Source: Bifidobacterium sp. UBA6881 (GTDB lineage: Bacteria; Actinomycetota; Actinomycetes; Actinomycetales; Bifidobacteriaceae). From it: 6,872 nucleotides of DNA. A program made the position numbers and the translations under genes. The notes beneath the pieces are model-generated. The model ran no database searches. It worked only from the letters and a program-made list of their open reading frames with translations, and was not told the origin of the DNA. Of this stretch, positions 1 to 6,837 are shown one piece after another; positions within the stretch are counted from its first letter, which is position 1, and every line of letters starts with the position of its first letter. The stretch is taken from positions 27,945 to 34,816 of the forward strand of contig DKCF01000032.1 of the NCBI GenBank assembly GCA_002451435.1. Direction: 5' to 3'.

Positions 1-3000
1 ACCGCGAAGGTGCAGCGTCTGCCCATCGAACCGATCAGCCAGGCAAGTGCGAACCAGCGTTCCGGCCGATGCGGCCGTATCGCGGACGGCATCGCGATCC
101 GTCTGTATTCGCGTGAGGATTTCGAGACGCGTCCGGAATTCACCGAGCCGGAGATCCTGCGCACCTCGCTGGGCGCGGTGGTGCTGCACATGCTGTCGGT
201 GGGCGTGGCGCGCACCGCGCAGGATGTGACGAATTTCGGTTTCATCGATCCGCCTGACATGAAGGCGGTTTCCGATGGTTTCAACGAACTGACCGAATTG
301 AAGGCCGTGGCGCGCAAACACGGCGAGGTCGTGCTGACGCGCACCGGCCGCATGCTGGCGCGCATTCCGATCGACGTGCGATTGGGACGGATGGTCATCG
401 AGGCCGCGAAGTCCACGACGCCGAACACGCTGGCGGCCGTACTGGTGGTGGTCGCGTTCCTCAGCCTGCAGGATCCGCGCGAGCGTCCGGAGGAGAATCG
501 CGAGGAAGCCGACCGCATCCATAACCGGTATGCCGATCCGACCAGCGATTTCCTGACCGCGCTGAATCTGTGGGACCGTGTGTTCCAGGCCGATGGCGAA
601 CCCAGCAACTCCGCCCTGCGTCGCATCTGCAAGACCGAGTATCTCAGTTGGCTGCGCATGCGCCAATGGAAGGATCTGGTGTCGCAGCTGCGCGAGATGT
701 GCCGGGAGTTCAAATTCAAGCTGGGCGATCCGATTCCGGTGTCCCGTCCGGCGTTGGAGATCCGCCAGCTGCCGTTGAACCAGCAGGCCGCGCATTCGAT
801 GTGCTGCTCGTGGGACGCGCAGGGCATCCACACCTCGATGCTGGCCGGCCTGCTCTCGATGATGGGCATGCAGGTCGTGCGCGAGCCGAAGGCATCCGAT
901 TTCTCCGGGCTCAAGGGAGCGGCACGCGCGCGGGCCATGAAACGCGCGCAGAAGATGGCGAAGAACGACTACCAGGGCGCGCGCGGCACGCATTTCGCGC
1001 TGTTCCCCGCCTCCGCGGTGGCCAAAGCGACCCCGCAATGGGTGATGAGCACCGAATTGGTGGAAACGAGCCGCCTGTGGGCGCGTTACTCCGCGCAGAT
1101 CGACCCCGCGTGGGCGGAGCCGCTTGCCGGTTCGCTCACCCGCACCACCTATGCGGATCCGCATTGGTCCGGCTCCCGCGGTTCGGCCGTGGCGAGCGCG
1201 AAGGTGCTGCTGTACGGTCTGCCGATCGTGCAGGACCGTACCGTGCAATGGGGCCGCATCAATCCGATGGAGGCGCGTGACTTCCTCATTCGGCAGGGAC
1301 TGGTGGAGGGCGACATCCAGCAGCGGTTCTCCTATGACGAGTTCATCGCCAGGAACCGCGACATTCTGGAGGACGCCGCCGACGACGCGAGCCGCACCAG
1401 GCAGGTGGCGCAGACCGTCGGCGACGAGGACCTGTTCGACTTCTACAACGCGGTCATTCCCAACACCGTCACCTGCGTGGCCGATTTGGCGAAATGGTGG
1501 AAGACGAAGCACGCCGAGCAGCCGGATCTGCTGGATTTCGACCCCAACGCCGTGGAGCGTCTCGCCGATGCCGATTCGGTGTCGTTGGACGACTACCCCG
1601 ACCATTGGCATACGCTCGGCACCGATGGCTCCCCCATCGACCTGCGGCTGAGCTACATCTACGATCCGCACGATCCCAAGGACGGCGTGACCGTGCATGT
1701 TCCCCTGAAGGTGCTGTCCCGTCTGACGCCCGAACAGTTCAGCTGGAACGTGCCCGGATTGTTGAACGAGCTGATCGTCGGCATGATCAAATCGTTGCCG
1801 AAGGCGCTGCGCGTGCAGTTCGTGCCGGCTCCGGACACCGCGCGCAAAATCCGCGTCTGGATCGACGACAGGTATCCCGACCTGCCGGGATCGGGCACGA
1901 TAGGGAAGCCGAATCTCGCACCGGCGAACGACGACGGCGTGGCGGCATGGCCGGACCTCCCCCATGTGTTCACGCAGGCGGCCATCAGCATCGTCGACGC
2001 CCAAATCCATCCCGAGGTGCTCACCGGCGAATTGTGGGACAAACTCGCGCCGTATCTACGCATGACCTTCGCGGTGGAGCAGCAGTTGCCGCCGCGCAAG
2101 AACCAGCATGGCCGCCAGCATGCGCGGGGACCGGTCAAAACGCTGGGCACGGGCAAATCACTGATCGAGCTGCAACGCAGGTTCGCGCAGCAGGCCGAGG
2201 CCTCGGCGCGCCAGATGGTCAGGAAGCAGGCGGAGAACGCGGGAAGCAAGGGCAAGCTCGTCGAAAAGGCGAATCTGCTGCACAAAGCCGGCGCCACGAC
2301 CGAGGCGCGTTCCACCATGTTGTGGCGCGGCGCGTTGGACGCGTTGCGTATGCCCAGCGAACGCGTGTCGTCGCGATGGTTGGGCACGGAGGCGCTGATG
2401 CTCGCATCCGCGCCATACAAATCGACCAAGGAACTCACCGAGGATCTGCAGCTGGCGGCGGTCAAACGTCTGCTGCCGAACGTCGACCAGCTGCCCGACG
2501 ACGAGGCGTTGGCCAACGCCGTGCTCGATGTGCGCGAGGTGTTCGAAGACACCGTCTATGCGGTGGCCCGCGATGTGATCGCCATTCTGAAACGCTACGC
2601 GGAAGTCGACAAGGCCGTGTCGGGCAAGGCCGACCTGCCATTGCTCAGCGTCCTGCAGTCGATTCGCGAGCATATCGCCACGCTGGTGTTCCCCGGATTC
2701 ATCGGCAAGGCTCCGCCGGAATCGCTCGCTTCGATCGAGCGTTACCTGCATGCCGACCTCCTGCGTCTGAACAAGGCGAAAAACGACAAGAACCGTGATG
2801 TGCGATGGGCATGGGAGGCCGACGAGGCCAGGCAGCTCGCCGACAAGGCGCTGGCGAAGGCGGAACGCGAGCCCGCGGGACCACGTCATGAGGAGCTCAT
2901 GAAGAAGGCCGTCGCCGTACGCTGGATGCTGGAGGAATTCTACGTGTCCCTGTGGGCCCAAGAGCTGGGCACGCCGAAACCGATCAGCCTGCAGCGCATC

Positions 3001-3018
3001 AAAAAGGCGCTCGGCTGA
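1..3018 (+). CDS. hrpA: HrpA-type DEAH-box ATP-dependent RNA helicase, C-terminal 1005 residues (5' partial)
   Basis: The reading frame is open from the first base, so the gene begins upstream; the GTG at base 10 is an internal Val, not a start. Window residues 19-26 read QRSGRCGR, helicase motif VI with its arginine finger, inside the HrpA-typical context QRLPIEPISQASAN before it and RLYSREDF after it. Next come the winged-helix/HA2 ratchet region (about 60-210), the OB-fold (about 260-370, with ELVETSRLWARYSAQI) and the HrpA-specific DUF3418 region (about 390-1000), opened by KVLLYGLPIVQDR and GRINPMEARDFLIRQGLVEGD. A Lys/Arg/Gln-rich, probably helical segment lies near 710-760. Family knowledge: HrpA is a cytoplasmic nucleoside-triphosphate-driven 3'-5' RNA helicase linked to mRNA processing and to rescue of stalled or collided ribosomes. 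Full-length homologues are about 1300-1400 aa, so roughly the first quarter (motifs I-V) is off the window. No frameshift is visible. Identification is firm; the exact physiological role here is inferred. Confidence 0.96.
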   Translation, partial: TAKVQRLPIEPISQASANQRSGRCGRIADGIAIRLYSREDFETRPEFTEPEILRTSLGAVVLHMLSVGVARTAQDVTNFGFIDPPDMKAVSDGFNELTELKAVARKHGEVVLTRTGRMLARIPIDVRLGRMVIEAAKSTTPNTLAAVLVVVAFLSLQDPRERPEENREEADRIHNRYADPTSDFLTALNLWDRVFQADGEPSNSALRRICKTEYLSWLRMRQWKDLVSQLREMCREFKFKLGDPIPVSRPALEIRQLPLNQQAAHSMCCSWDAQGIHTSMLAGLLSMMGMQVVREPKASDFSGLKGAARARAMKRAQKMAKNDYQGARGTHFALFPASAVAKATPQWVMSTELVETSRLWARYSAQIDPAWAEPLAGSLTRTTYADPHWSGSRGSAVASAKVLLYGLPIVQDRTVQWGRINPMEARDFLIRQGLVEGDIQQRFSYDEFIARNRDILEDAADDASRTRQVAQTVGDEDLFDFYNAVIPNTVTCVADLAKWWKTKHAEQPDLLDFDPNAVERLADADSVSLDDYPDHWHTLGTDGSPIDLRLSYIYDPHDPKDGVTVHVPLKVLSRLTPEQFSWNVPGLLNELIVGMIKSLPKALRVQFVPAPDTARKIRVWIDDRYPDLPGSGTIGKPNLAPANDDGVAAWPDLPHVFTQAAISIVDAQIHPEVLTGELWDKLAPYLRMTFAVEQQLPPRKNQHGRQHARGPVKTLGTGKSLIELQRRFAQQAEASARQMVRKQAENAGSKGKLVEKANLLHKAGATTEARSTMLWRGALDALRMPSERVSSRWLGTEALMLASAPYKSTKELTEDLQLAAVKRLLPNVDQLPDDEALANAVLDVREVFEDTVYAVARDVIAILKRYAEVDKAVSGKADLPLLSVLQSIREHIATLVFPGFIGKAPPESLASIERYLHADLLRLNKAKNDKNRDVRWAWEADEARQLADKALAKAEREPAGPRHEELMKKAVAVRWMLEEFYVSLWAQELGTPKPISLQRIKKALG

Positions 3019-3073
3019 CCTTCCGACGTGCATGGGCCGGACCGCGGCACGGTGTTTCGCACGTCTATGACCG

Positions 3074-3109
3074 GGTATGGGATGAATCGTCCATGATCCA
3101 TCCCATACC
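3074..3109. terminator. Hairpin between convergent helicase and transporter genes, possible bidirectional terminator
   Basis: GGTATGGGATG (3074-3084) is the exact reverse complement of CATCCCATACC (3099-3109). After one A/C mismatch (3085/3098) the stem continues for three pairs, ATC/GAT (3086-3088 with 3095-3097), closing a 6-nt loop. It lies 55 bp after the helicase stop and 16 bp beyond the transporter stop on the other strand, the right place for a shared terminator. Neither side has a run of T, so intrinsic termination may be weak; it could instead be an mRNA 3'-end stabiliser. Confidence 0.55.
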
Positions 3110-3138
3110 GTTATCTGCCATTGCGTTATCTGCCGTTA
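3109..3138. repeat. 15-bp imperfect tandem duplication spanning the transporter stop codon
   Basis: CGTTATCTGCC occurs at 3109-3119 and again at 3124-3134, a period of exactly 15 bp, with partial identity (2 of 4 bases) continuing after each copy. Read on the minus strand, the two units (3126-3140 and 3111-3125) encode Arg-Asn-Gly-Arg-stop twice in the same frame, so the transporter's last four codons and its TAA are repeated directly downstream. The simplest explanation is slippage or a small tandem duplication. Confidence 0.75.
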
Positions 3139-4346
3139 CGGGAAATGGACCGATAGTAGTCACGGTCCCGTGCGACGAACGGGCGCAGCAACGTGGTCGT
3201 GGCCACCGCGCACAACAGGAACAGCGCGCCGACCGGCCCAAGCCACATCAATCCGGCGGCGTTGTTCACGATGCCGCCGACCGCGGAGCCCAAGGCGATG
3301 CCGATGTTGAACGACATCGAATTCAACGACGCCGCCAGATTCATCGACCCTGGATGCGACTGCGCCGCGACATCCATGTACAGCACTTGGGACGACGAAT
3401 TCTGCAGATACATGAACAGGCCAAGCACCACCAATATCACGGCACCGTACGCGGGTATCCAATGCGCGACGACCAACGACGCCATGCACGCAGCGTGCGC
3501 GAGATAGATCGGCCGGATGCGGGCGAGCGGTTCGACGCCCCGCCCCCGGTCGGCGAGCTTGCCGCTGCGCAGGTTGCTCCACAGACATGCCGCGCCGAAC
3601 ACCACCAGACCGACGCTGACATACCGTTCCGGGATATGTATCTCATCGCGCATGATCGGCGTCAAGTACGTGTAGAACACGTAGCTCGAGGCGGCGCCGA
3701 ACACCACGGCGAACACGCCAAGCTGGATGCGACGGTCGAAGAACAGGCGGAACTGCGGCAGAAAGCCGACTTTCACGATATGGCTGTTGCGGGGCAACGC
3801 CACGACCATGCCGATGATGAGCACGACCGTCAGCACGTTGATCAGATGGAACGACCAGCGCCATCCGAACGTGTTCGCCACCCAGGTGCCGACCGGCACA
3901 CCGATCACGGACGCGATGGAGAATCCCGAAAACACCCATGCGATGAACTTCGTGCGGTATCGGTCGATCGTCACATCCGGGGCATAGGTCATGGCGATCG
4001 CCACCAATGTTCCGGAGACCAAGGCGATCAGGATTCGCGCGACCATCAGCACCGGATAATTCGGCGCGAACGCGCAGAGGATGTTGCCGACGAGGAAGAC
4101 GCCGATCAGGACCAGATGCGTCACGAAACGGGGAAACCTCGCGGACAGCGCCGATCCGAGCGGCGTCACGGGCGCATAGACGATGGCGAACAGCGAAACC
4201 AGATTGCCGACCGTGACCTCCGACACCTTGAGGCTGGACGCAATGTCGGGCAGGACGCCGACCACGATGAACTCGCTCATGCCGAGCATGAAGCTCGATG
4301 CGATCAGAACGACCACCGGCAGATTGAAAAAACGCTCTTTCTTCAT
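3126..4346 (-). CDS. Major facilitator superfamily efflux transporter, AraJ/DHA1-like, 12 TM
   Basis: The 406-aa protein has the size and hydropathy of a 12-helix MFS proton antiporter in the cytoplasmic membrane. Likely helices: about 10-32, 45-66, 75-95, 97-122, 134-158, 165-185, 206-229, 241-257, 277-296, 299-316, 335-360 and 365-388. TM1 carries the GMSEFIVVGVLPDIA signature of the AraJ/YdhP/NepI-type DHA1 group. TM5 has an antiporter motif C-like ASVIGVPVGTW (145-155) followed by GWRWSF. The loop 8-9 copy of motif A is well kept (GKLADRGRG, 262-270), while the loop 2-3 copy (GSALSARFPR, 64-73) has diverged. Family members export sugars, nucleosides or drugs; the substrate here cannot be read from sequence. 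The start Met has a Shine-Dalgarno-like AGGGAA (4349-4354) only about 2 nt upstream, which is short. It is transcribed divergently from the 304-aa gene and convergently with the helicase. A repressor might have been expected nearby but none is present. Family assignment is firm, substrate unknown. Confidence 0.92.
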   Translation of the reverse strand: MKKERFFNLPVVVLIASSFMLGMSEFIVVGVLPDIASSLKVSEVTVGNLVSLFAIVYAPVTPLGSALSARFPRFVTHLVLIGVFLVGNILCAFAPNYPVLMVARILIALVSGTLVAIAMTYAPDVTIDRYRTKFIAWVFSGFSIASVIGVPVGTWVANTFGWRWSFHLINVLTVVLIIGMVVALPRNSHIVKVGFLPQFRLFFDRRIQLGVFAVVFGAASSYVFYTYLTPIMRDEIHIPERYVSVGLVVFGAACLWSNLRSGKLADRGRGVEPLARIRPIYLAHAACMASLVVAHWIPAYGAVILVVLGLFMYLQNSSSQVLYMDVAAQSHPGSMNLAASLNSMSFNIGIALGSAVGGIVNNAAGLMWLGPVGALFLLCAVATTTLLRPFVARDRDYYRSISRNGR

Positions 4347-4425
4347 GATTCCCTAATGTGTGACTGTCGTAATCGATTGAAAAGCCAAGAAAAACAATAT
4401 GCCTCGCGCGATACAATGACGCACG
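4347..4425. promoter_or_regulatory. Divergent promoter region between transporter and exported-protein genes
   Basis: This 79-bp gap must hold the start signals for both genes. It is clearly AT-richer than its surroundings, especially 4371-4400. On the minus strand AGGGAA (4349-4354) is the only ribosome-binding-like sequence for the transporter, and no good -35/-10 pair is seen for it. On the plus strand TACAAT (4412-4417) is a strong -10 candidate. An 8-bp palindrome AATCGATT (4371-4378) is present but too short to call an operator. Confidence 0.5.
4412..4417 (+). promoter_or_regulatory. Candidate -10 element (TACAAT) of a leaderless promoter
   Basis: TACAAT differs by one base from the TATAAT consensus and ends 8 nt before the ATG at 4426. 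Transcription would begin at or within two bases of the start codon. No Shine-Dalgarno sequence precedes that ATG, which fits a leaderless mRNA, common in actinobacteria. A convincing -35 is not visible about 17 bp upstream, where the sequence is simply A-rich. Confidence 0.5.
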
Positions 4426-5340
4426 ATGGCACGCAAGGCACACAATCGCAAATCAATCAGTCTCAGGAATCTGAAGCCGGGAAATCTTCGTCGGCAGTGG
4501 CGCAAGGCCGGTTTCAGGCAACGCGCGGCCATCGTCGCGAAAATCGTGCCCGCTGTGGTCGCCGCGGTCGCGTTGATCGTCGGCCTGACCTGTTTCGTCA
4601 GCTGGCGTGTGGAAATCGGCATGGCCCGCATGGCGCAGAACCAACTGCAATCGCAATACGACTTCAATCCGGGCAACATCATCGACGATGGACTGTTCTT
4701 CAACGGCAATGCGATGAGCGAGCAGCAGGTGCAGGCCATTCTCGACCAGCAGGGCGCGCGGTGCAGCGGCGCGAAATGTCTGAAGACCATGACCTTCGAC
4801 ACGCAATCGCAGCCGGCGAACGAGTATTGCCAGGCATATGACGGCGGCGGCAAGGAAACCGCCGCGGCGATCATCTACAAAGCGGGAAAGGCGTGCGGCA
4901 TCAGCCAGAAGGTGCTGCTCACCGTATTGCAGAAGGAGCAGAACCTGCTGACGGCCACCGATTCGAGCGATTTCCAATTCAAATCCGCGATGGGGCTGAA
5001 CTGCCCCGACGACGCGGATTGCAGCCCGCAATACGCCGGGTTCTTCCGGCAGATGTACGGCGCCGCGAAGCGGTACCAGTACTACGCGCACCATGAGGAT
5101 CAGTACGGCTACCATGCCGGCAGGCTCAACTACGTGCGGTACAACCCGAATTCGAGCTGCGGCGGCAGCAATGTGTACATCGAGAACAAGGCGACCGCGC
5201 TGCTGTACATCTACACGCCGTACCAGCCGAACGAGGCCGCTTTGGCGGCGGGGTCCGGCGAAGGGGACGCGTGTTCGGCATACGGCAACCGGAATTTCTC
5301 GATCATCTATGATTCGATGTTCGGCAATCCGCGCGGTTGA
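4426..5340 (+). CDS. Membrane-anchored exported protein, actinobacterial 'hemagglutinin'/lysozyme-like family
   Basis: The 304-aa protein has a strongly basic cytoplasmic N-terminus (1-33, many Lys/Arg), one membrane helix (about 34-59) and no signal-peptidase or lipobox site. It is therefore predicted to be a type II anchored protein with about 245 residues outside. The conserved block KACGISQKVLLTVLQKEQNLLT (starting at 155) is typical of an actinobacterial family often labelled hemagglutinin. It resembles the catalytic-helix region of lysozyme or lytic transglycosylase domains, so E171 in KEQ is a candidate acid catalyst (inference). Further family features are GLNCPDDADCSPQYAGFF (190-207), a Tyr-rich segment RYQYYAHHEDQYGYHAG (216-232), the TPYQPN motif (264-269) and the C-terminal DACSAYGNRNFSIIYD. 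Eight extracytoplasmic cysteines (113, 118, 135, 157, 193, 199, 245, 283) suggest up to four disulfides. In this family the domain often sits behind repeats or wall-binding modules; here it stands alone. Peptidoglycan is the likely target, but activity is unproven. No Shine-Dalgarno sequence precedes the ATG. Confidence 0.85.
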   Translation: MARKAHNRKSISLRNLKPGNLRRQWRKAGFRQRAAIVAKIVPAVVAAVALIVGLTCFVSWRVEIGMARMAQNQLQSQYDFNPGNIIDDGLFFNGNAMSEQQVQAILDQQGARCSGAKCLKTMTFDTQSQPANEYCQAYDGGGKETAAAIIYKAGKACGISQKVLLTVLQKEQNLLTATDSSDFQFKSAMGLNCPDDADCSPQYAGFFRQMYGAAKRYQYYAHHEDQYGYHAGRLNYVRYNPNSSCGGSNVYIENKATALLYIYTPYQPNEAALAAGSGEGDACSAYGNRNFSIIYDSMFGNPRG

Positions 5341-5345
5341 TTTTT

Positions 5346-5400
5346 GCCGGGGCGATTGTTTGGCACGATGATCGCCGAACGATCGCGCCAAGGCACCGGC
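5346..5400. repeat. Weak nested inverted repeats after the exported-protein gene
   Basis: GCCGG (5346-5350) pairs with CCGGC (5396-5400), and inside it TTGGC (5360-5364) pairs with GCCAA (5387-5391). The arms are only 5 bp with long spacers, so this could be chance in GC-rich DNA. It directly follows the stop codon and a TTTTT run (5341-5345) and precedes the much stronger hairpin at 5412-5452. Confidence 0.25.
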
Positions 5401-5411
5401 GAATATGGAAA

Positions 5412-5452
5412 GGGCCCGGTGGAGTGGATGCGATTCCCACTCCACCGGGTCC
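5412..5452. terminator. Strong hairpin, probable bidirectional terminator between convergent genes
   Basis: CCCGGTGGAGTGG (5415-5427) is a perfect 13-bp inverted repeat of CCACTCCACCGGG (5437-5449), with a 9-nt loop. Allowing one G-U pair (5414/5450), the stem extends to 5412 and 5452. It lies about 70 bp past the exported-protein stop and about 23 bp past the glnA stop on the opposite strand. Neither side has a long T-tract: the plus side runs into CCCGTCATC, the minus side into CTTTCC. The stem length and GC content make it the clearest terminator in the window. Confidence 0.8.
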
Positions 5453-5475
5453 CCGTCATCGGCCGCGGATGGATG

Positions 5476-6813
5476 TCACAGCTTCGGCAGATACTTCTTC
5501 AGTTCGAACGGCGTGACCTGCCTGCGGTATTCGTCCCATTCCTGACGCTTGTTGCGCAGGAAGTACTCGAACGCGTGTTCACCGAGCACGCCGGCGACGA
5601 AATCGGACTTCTCCATGATCTTCAACGCCTCGTCCAAGGATTCCGGCAGCGGCTGGATGCCCATGGCCTGGCGCTCCGCGTCGGTGAGTTCCCACACGTC
5701 ATCGCTGGTCGGCTCGCCCAGCTGCATCTGCTTGTCGATGCCGTCAAGGCCCGCCGCCAGCAGCACGGAGTACGCGAGATACGGATTGGCCACCGGATCG
5801 AGCGCGCGGAACTCCATGCGCGCGGAGTTGCCCTTGCCCGGCTTGTACTGCGGAATGCGCAGCAGGGCGGAACGGTTGTTGTGGCCCCAGCAGATGTAAC
5901 TCGGCGCCTCATTGCCGCCCCACAGACGCTTGTAGGAGTTGACATACTGGTCGGTGACCGCGCAGATCTCCGCCGCATGGTACAGGATGCCCGCCGCGAA
6001 TTGGCGTGCGGTGACGGACATGTTGAACTCCTGGCCTGCCTCATAGAACGCGTTGGCATCGCCCTCGAACAGGCTCAGATGGGTGTGCATGCCCGATCCC
6101 GGAGCGTCGGCAAGGGGCTTCGGCATGAAGCTGGCGTGGATGCCGCGCTCCAGCGAGATCTCCTTGACAACGGTACGGAAGGTCATGATGTTGTCGGCCG
6201 TGGTCAACGCATCGGCGTACCGCAGGTCGATTTCATTCTGGCCCGGACCCGCCTCATGGTGCGAATACTCCACCGAGATGCCCATCTGTTCCAGCATATT
6301 GACGGTGGCACGGCGGAAGTCCATGCCTGGGCTGCGCGGAACGTGGTCGAAATAGCCGCCTTCGTCGATCGGCGTCGGCGTCTGGGACCAGTCGTCCTGC
6401 TTTTCGAACAGGTAGAACTCGATTTCCGGATGCACATAGAAGGTGAAGCCCTTTTCCTTGGCCTTCGCCAGGGCCTGCTTGAGCACATGGCGCGGATCAC
6501 CCAGGGACGGCTCGCCATCGGGGGTCAGCACGTCGCAGAACATGCGGGCCGTTCCCTGCGGACCACCTCGCCACGGCAGAATCTGGAAGGTGGAGGGATC
6601 GGGTTTGACGATCATATCGTCTTCGGAGACACGGGTGAGGCCCTCCACCGCGGAACCGTCGAATCCGAGCCCTTCCTCGAACGCCGCTTCCAGTTCCGCC
6701 GGTGCGATGGCCACGGACTTCAGTGTTCCCAACACATCCGTGAACCACAGACGAATGAAGCGCACGTCTCGTTCCTCGACTGTGCGCAAAGCAAATTCTT
6801 GCTGTTTATCCAT
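5476..6813 (-). CDS. glnA: Type I glutamine synthetase, GlnA2-like, without the adenylylation tyrosine
   Basis: The enzyme makes glutamine from glutamate, ammonia and ATP in the cytoplasm as a dodecamer. I place the start at MDKQQEF (445 aa), because actinobacterial GlnA2 proteins begin MDRQKEF; in-frame ATGs at 6831 and 6837 would add 6 or 8 unconserved residues. Visible active-site landmarks: FDGSA with D52 (ammonium site), metal ligands E130/E132 in HPEIEFYLF, E187 and E194 in SHHEAGPGQNEIDL, H243 in GSGMHTHLSLF, flap E302 in GGNEAP, NRSALLRIP (313-321) and EFRALDPVANPYL (334-346). The region holding the adenylylated Tyr in GSI-beta enzymes reads DDVWELTDAER, without that Tyr, so control by GlnE-type adenylylation is not expected. 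R61 (GLTRVSEDDM) matches the Arg used for feedback inhibition in Bacillus-type GSI-alpha. The second Ser of the usual DGSS loop is Ala55. The only SD-like sequence is GATGGGG (6818-6824), 4 nt before the ATG. It is convergent with the exported-protein gene. Confidence 0.95.
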   Translation of the reverse strand: MDKQQEFALRTVEERDVRFIRLWFTDVLGTLKSVAIAPAELEAAFEEGLGFDGSAVEGLTRVSEDDMIVKPDPSTFQILPWRGGPQGTARMFCDVLTPDGEPSLGDPRHVLKQALAKAKEKGFTFYVHPEIEFYLFEKQDDWSQTPTPIDEGGYFDHVPRSPGMDFRRATVNMLEQMGISVEYSHHEAGPGQNEIDLRYADALTTADNIMTFRTVVKEISLERGIHASFMPKPLADAPGSGMHTHLSLFEGDANAFYEAGQEFNMSVTARQFAAGILYHAAEICAVTDQYVNSYKRLWGGNEAPSYICWGHNNRSALLRIPQYKPGKGNSARMEFRALDPVANPYLAYSVLLAAGLDGIDKQMQLGEPTSDDVWELTDAERQAMGIQPLPESLDEALKIMEKSDFVAGVLGEHAFEYFLRNKRQEWDEYRRQVTPFELKKYLPKL

Positions 6814-6837
6814 AGTGCCCCATCGTTCCATGCGCAT

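Noticed and set aside
10..12. GTG as a start codon for the helicase frame
   Set aside because: The frame is open upstream to base 1 and the residues there continue the helicase motif VI region, so the gene starts outside the window.
1494..2798. 434-codon open frame on the plus strand inside the helicase gene
   Set aside because: Arg/Gly/Ala-rich shadow of the helicase frame, a common product of high GC at third codon positions; no recognisable motif.
2158..3033. 291-codon open frame on the minus strand overlapping the helicase C-terminus
   Set aside because: Antisense shadow with no recognisable domain; the helicase frame on the other strand is continuous and matches its family.
4371..4378. 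AATCGATT palindrome in the divergent promoter region as an operator
   Set aside because: Eight bases of perfect symmetry is expected often by chance and the flanks do not extend the symmetry.
2952..4841. 629-codon open frame on the plus strand, antisense to the transporter
   Set aside because: It overlaps three well-supported genes, and its product is a His/Arg/Asp/Gln-rich composition typical of reading a GC-rich hydrophobic gene backwards. No domain is recognisable. The minus-strand frame gives a coherent 12-TM MFS protein.
4453..5445. 330-codon open frame on the minus strand over the exported-protein gene
   Set aside because: Arg/Val/Ala-rich antisense shadow that also runs through the hairpin at 5412-5452; the plus-strand frame has a TM helix and family motifs.
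6814..6837. Longer glnA start adding MRMERWGT
   Set aside because: The extra residues are not part of the conserved GlnA2 N-terminus and neither upstream ATG (6831, 6837) has a Shine-Dalgarno sequence; MDKQQEF matches the family start.
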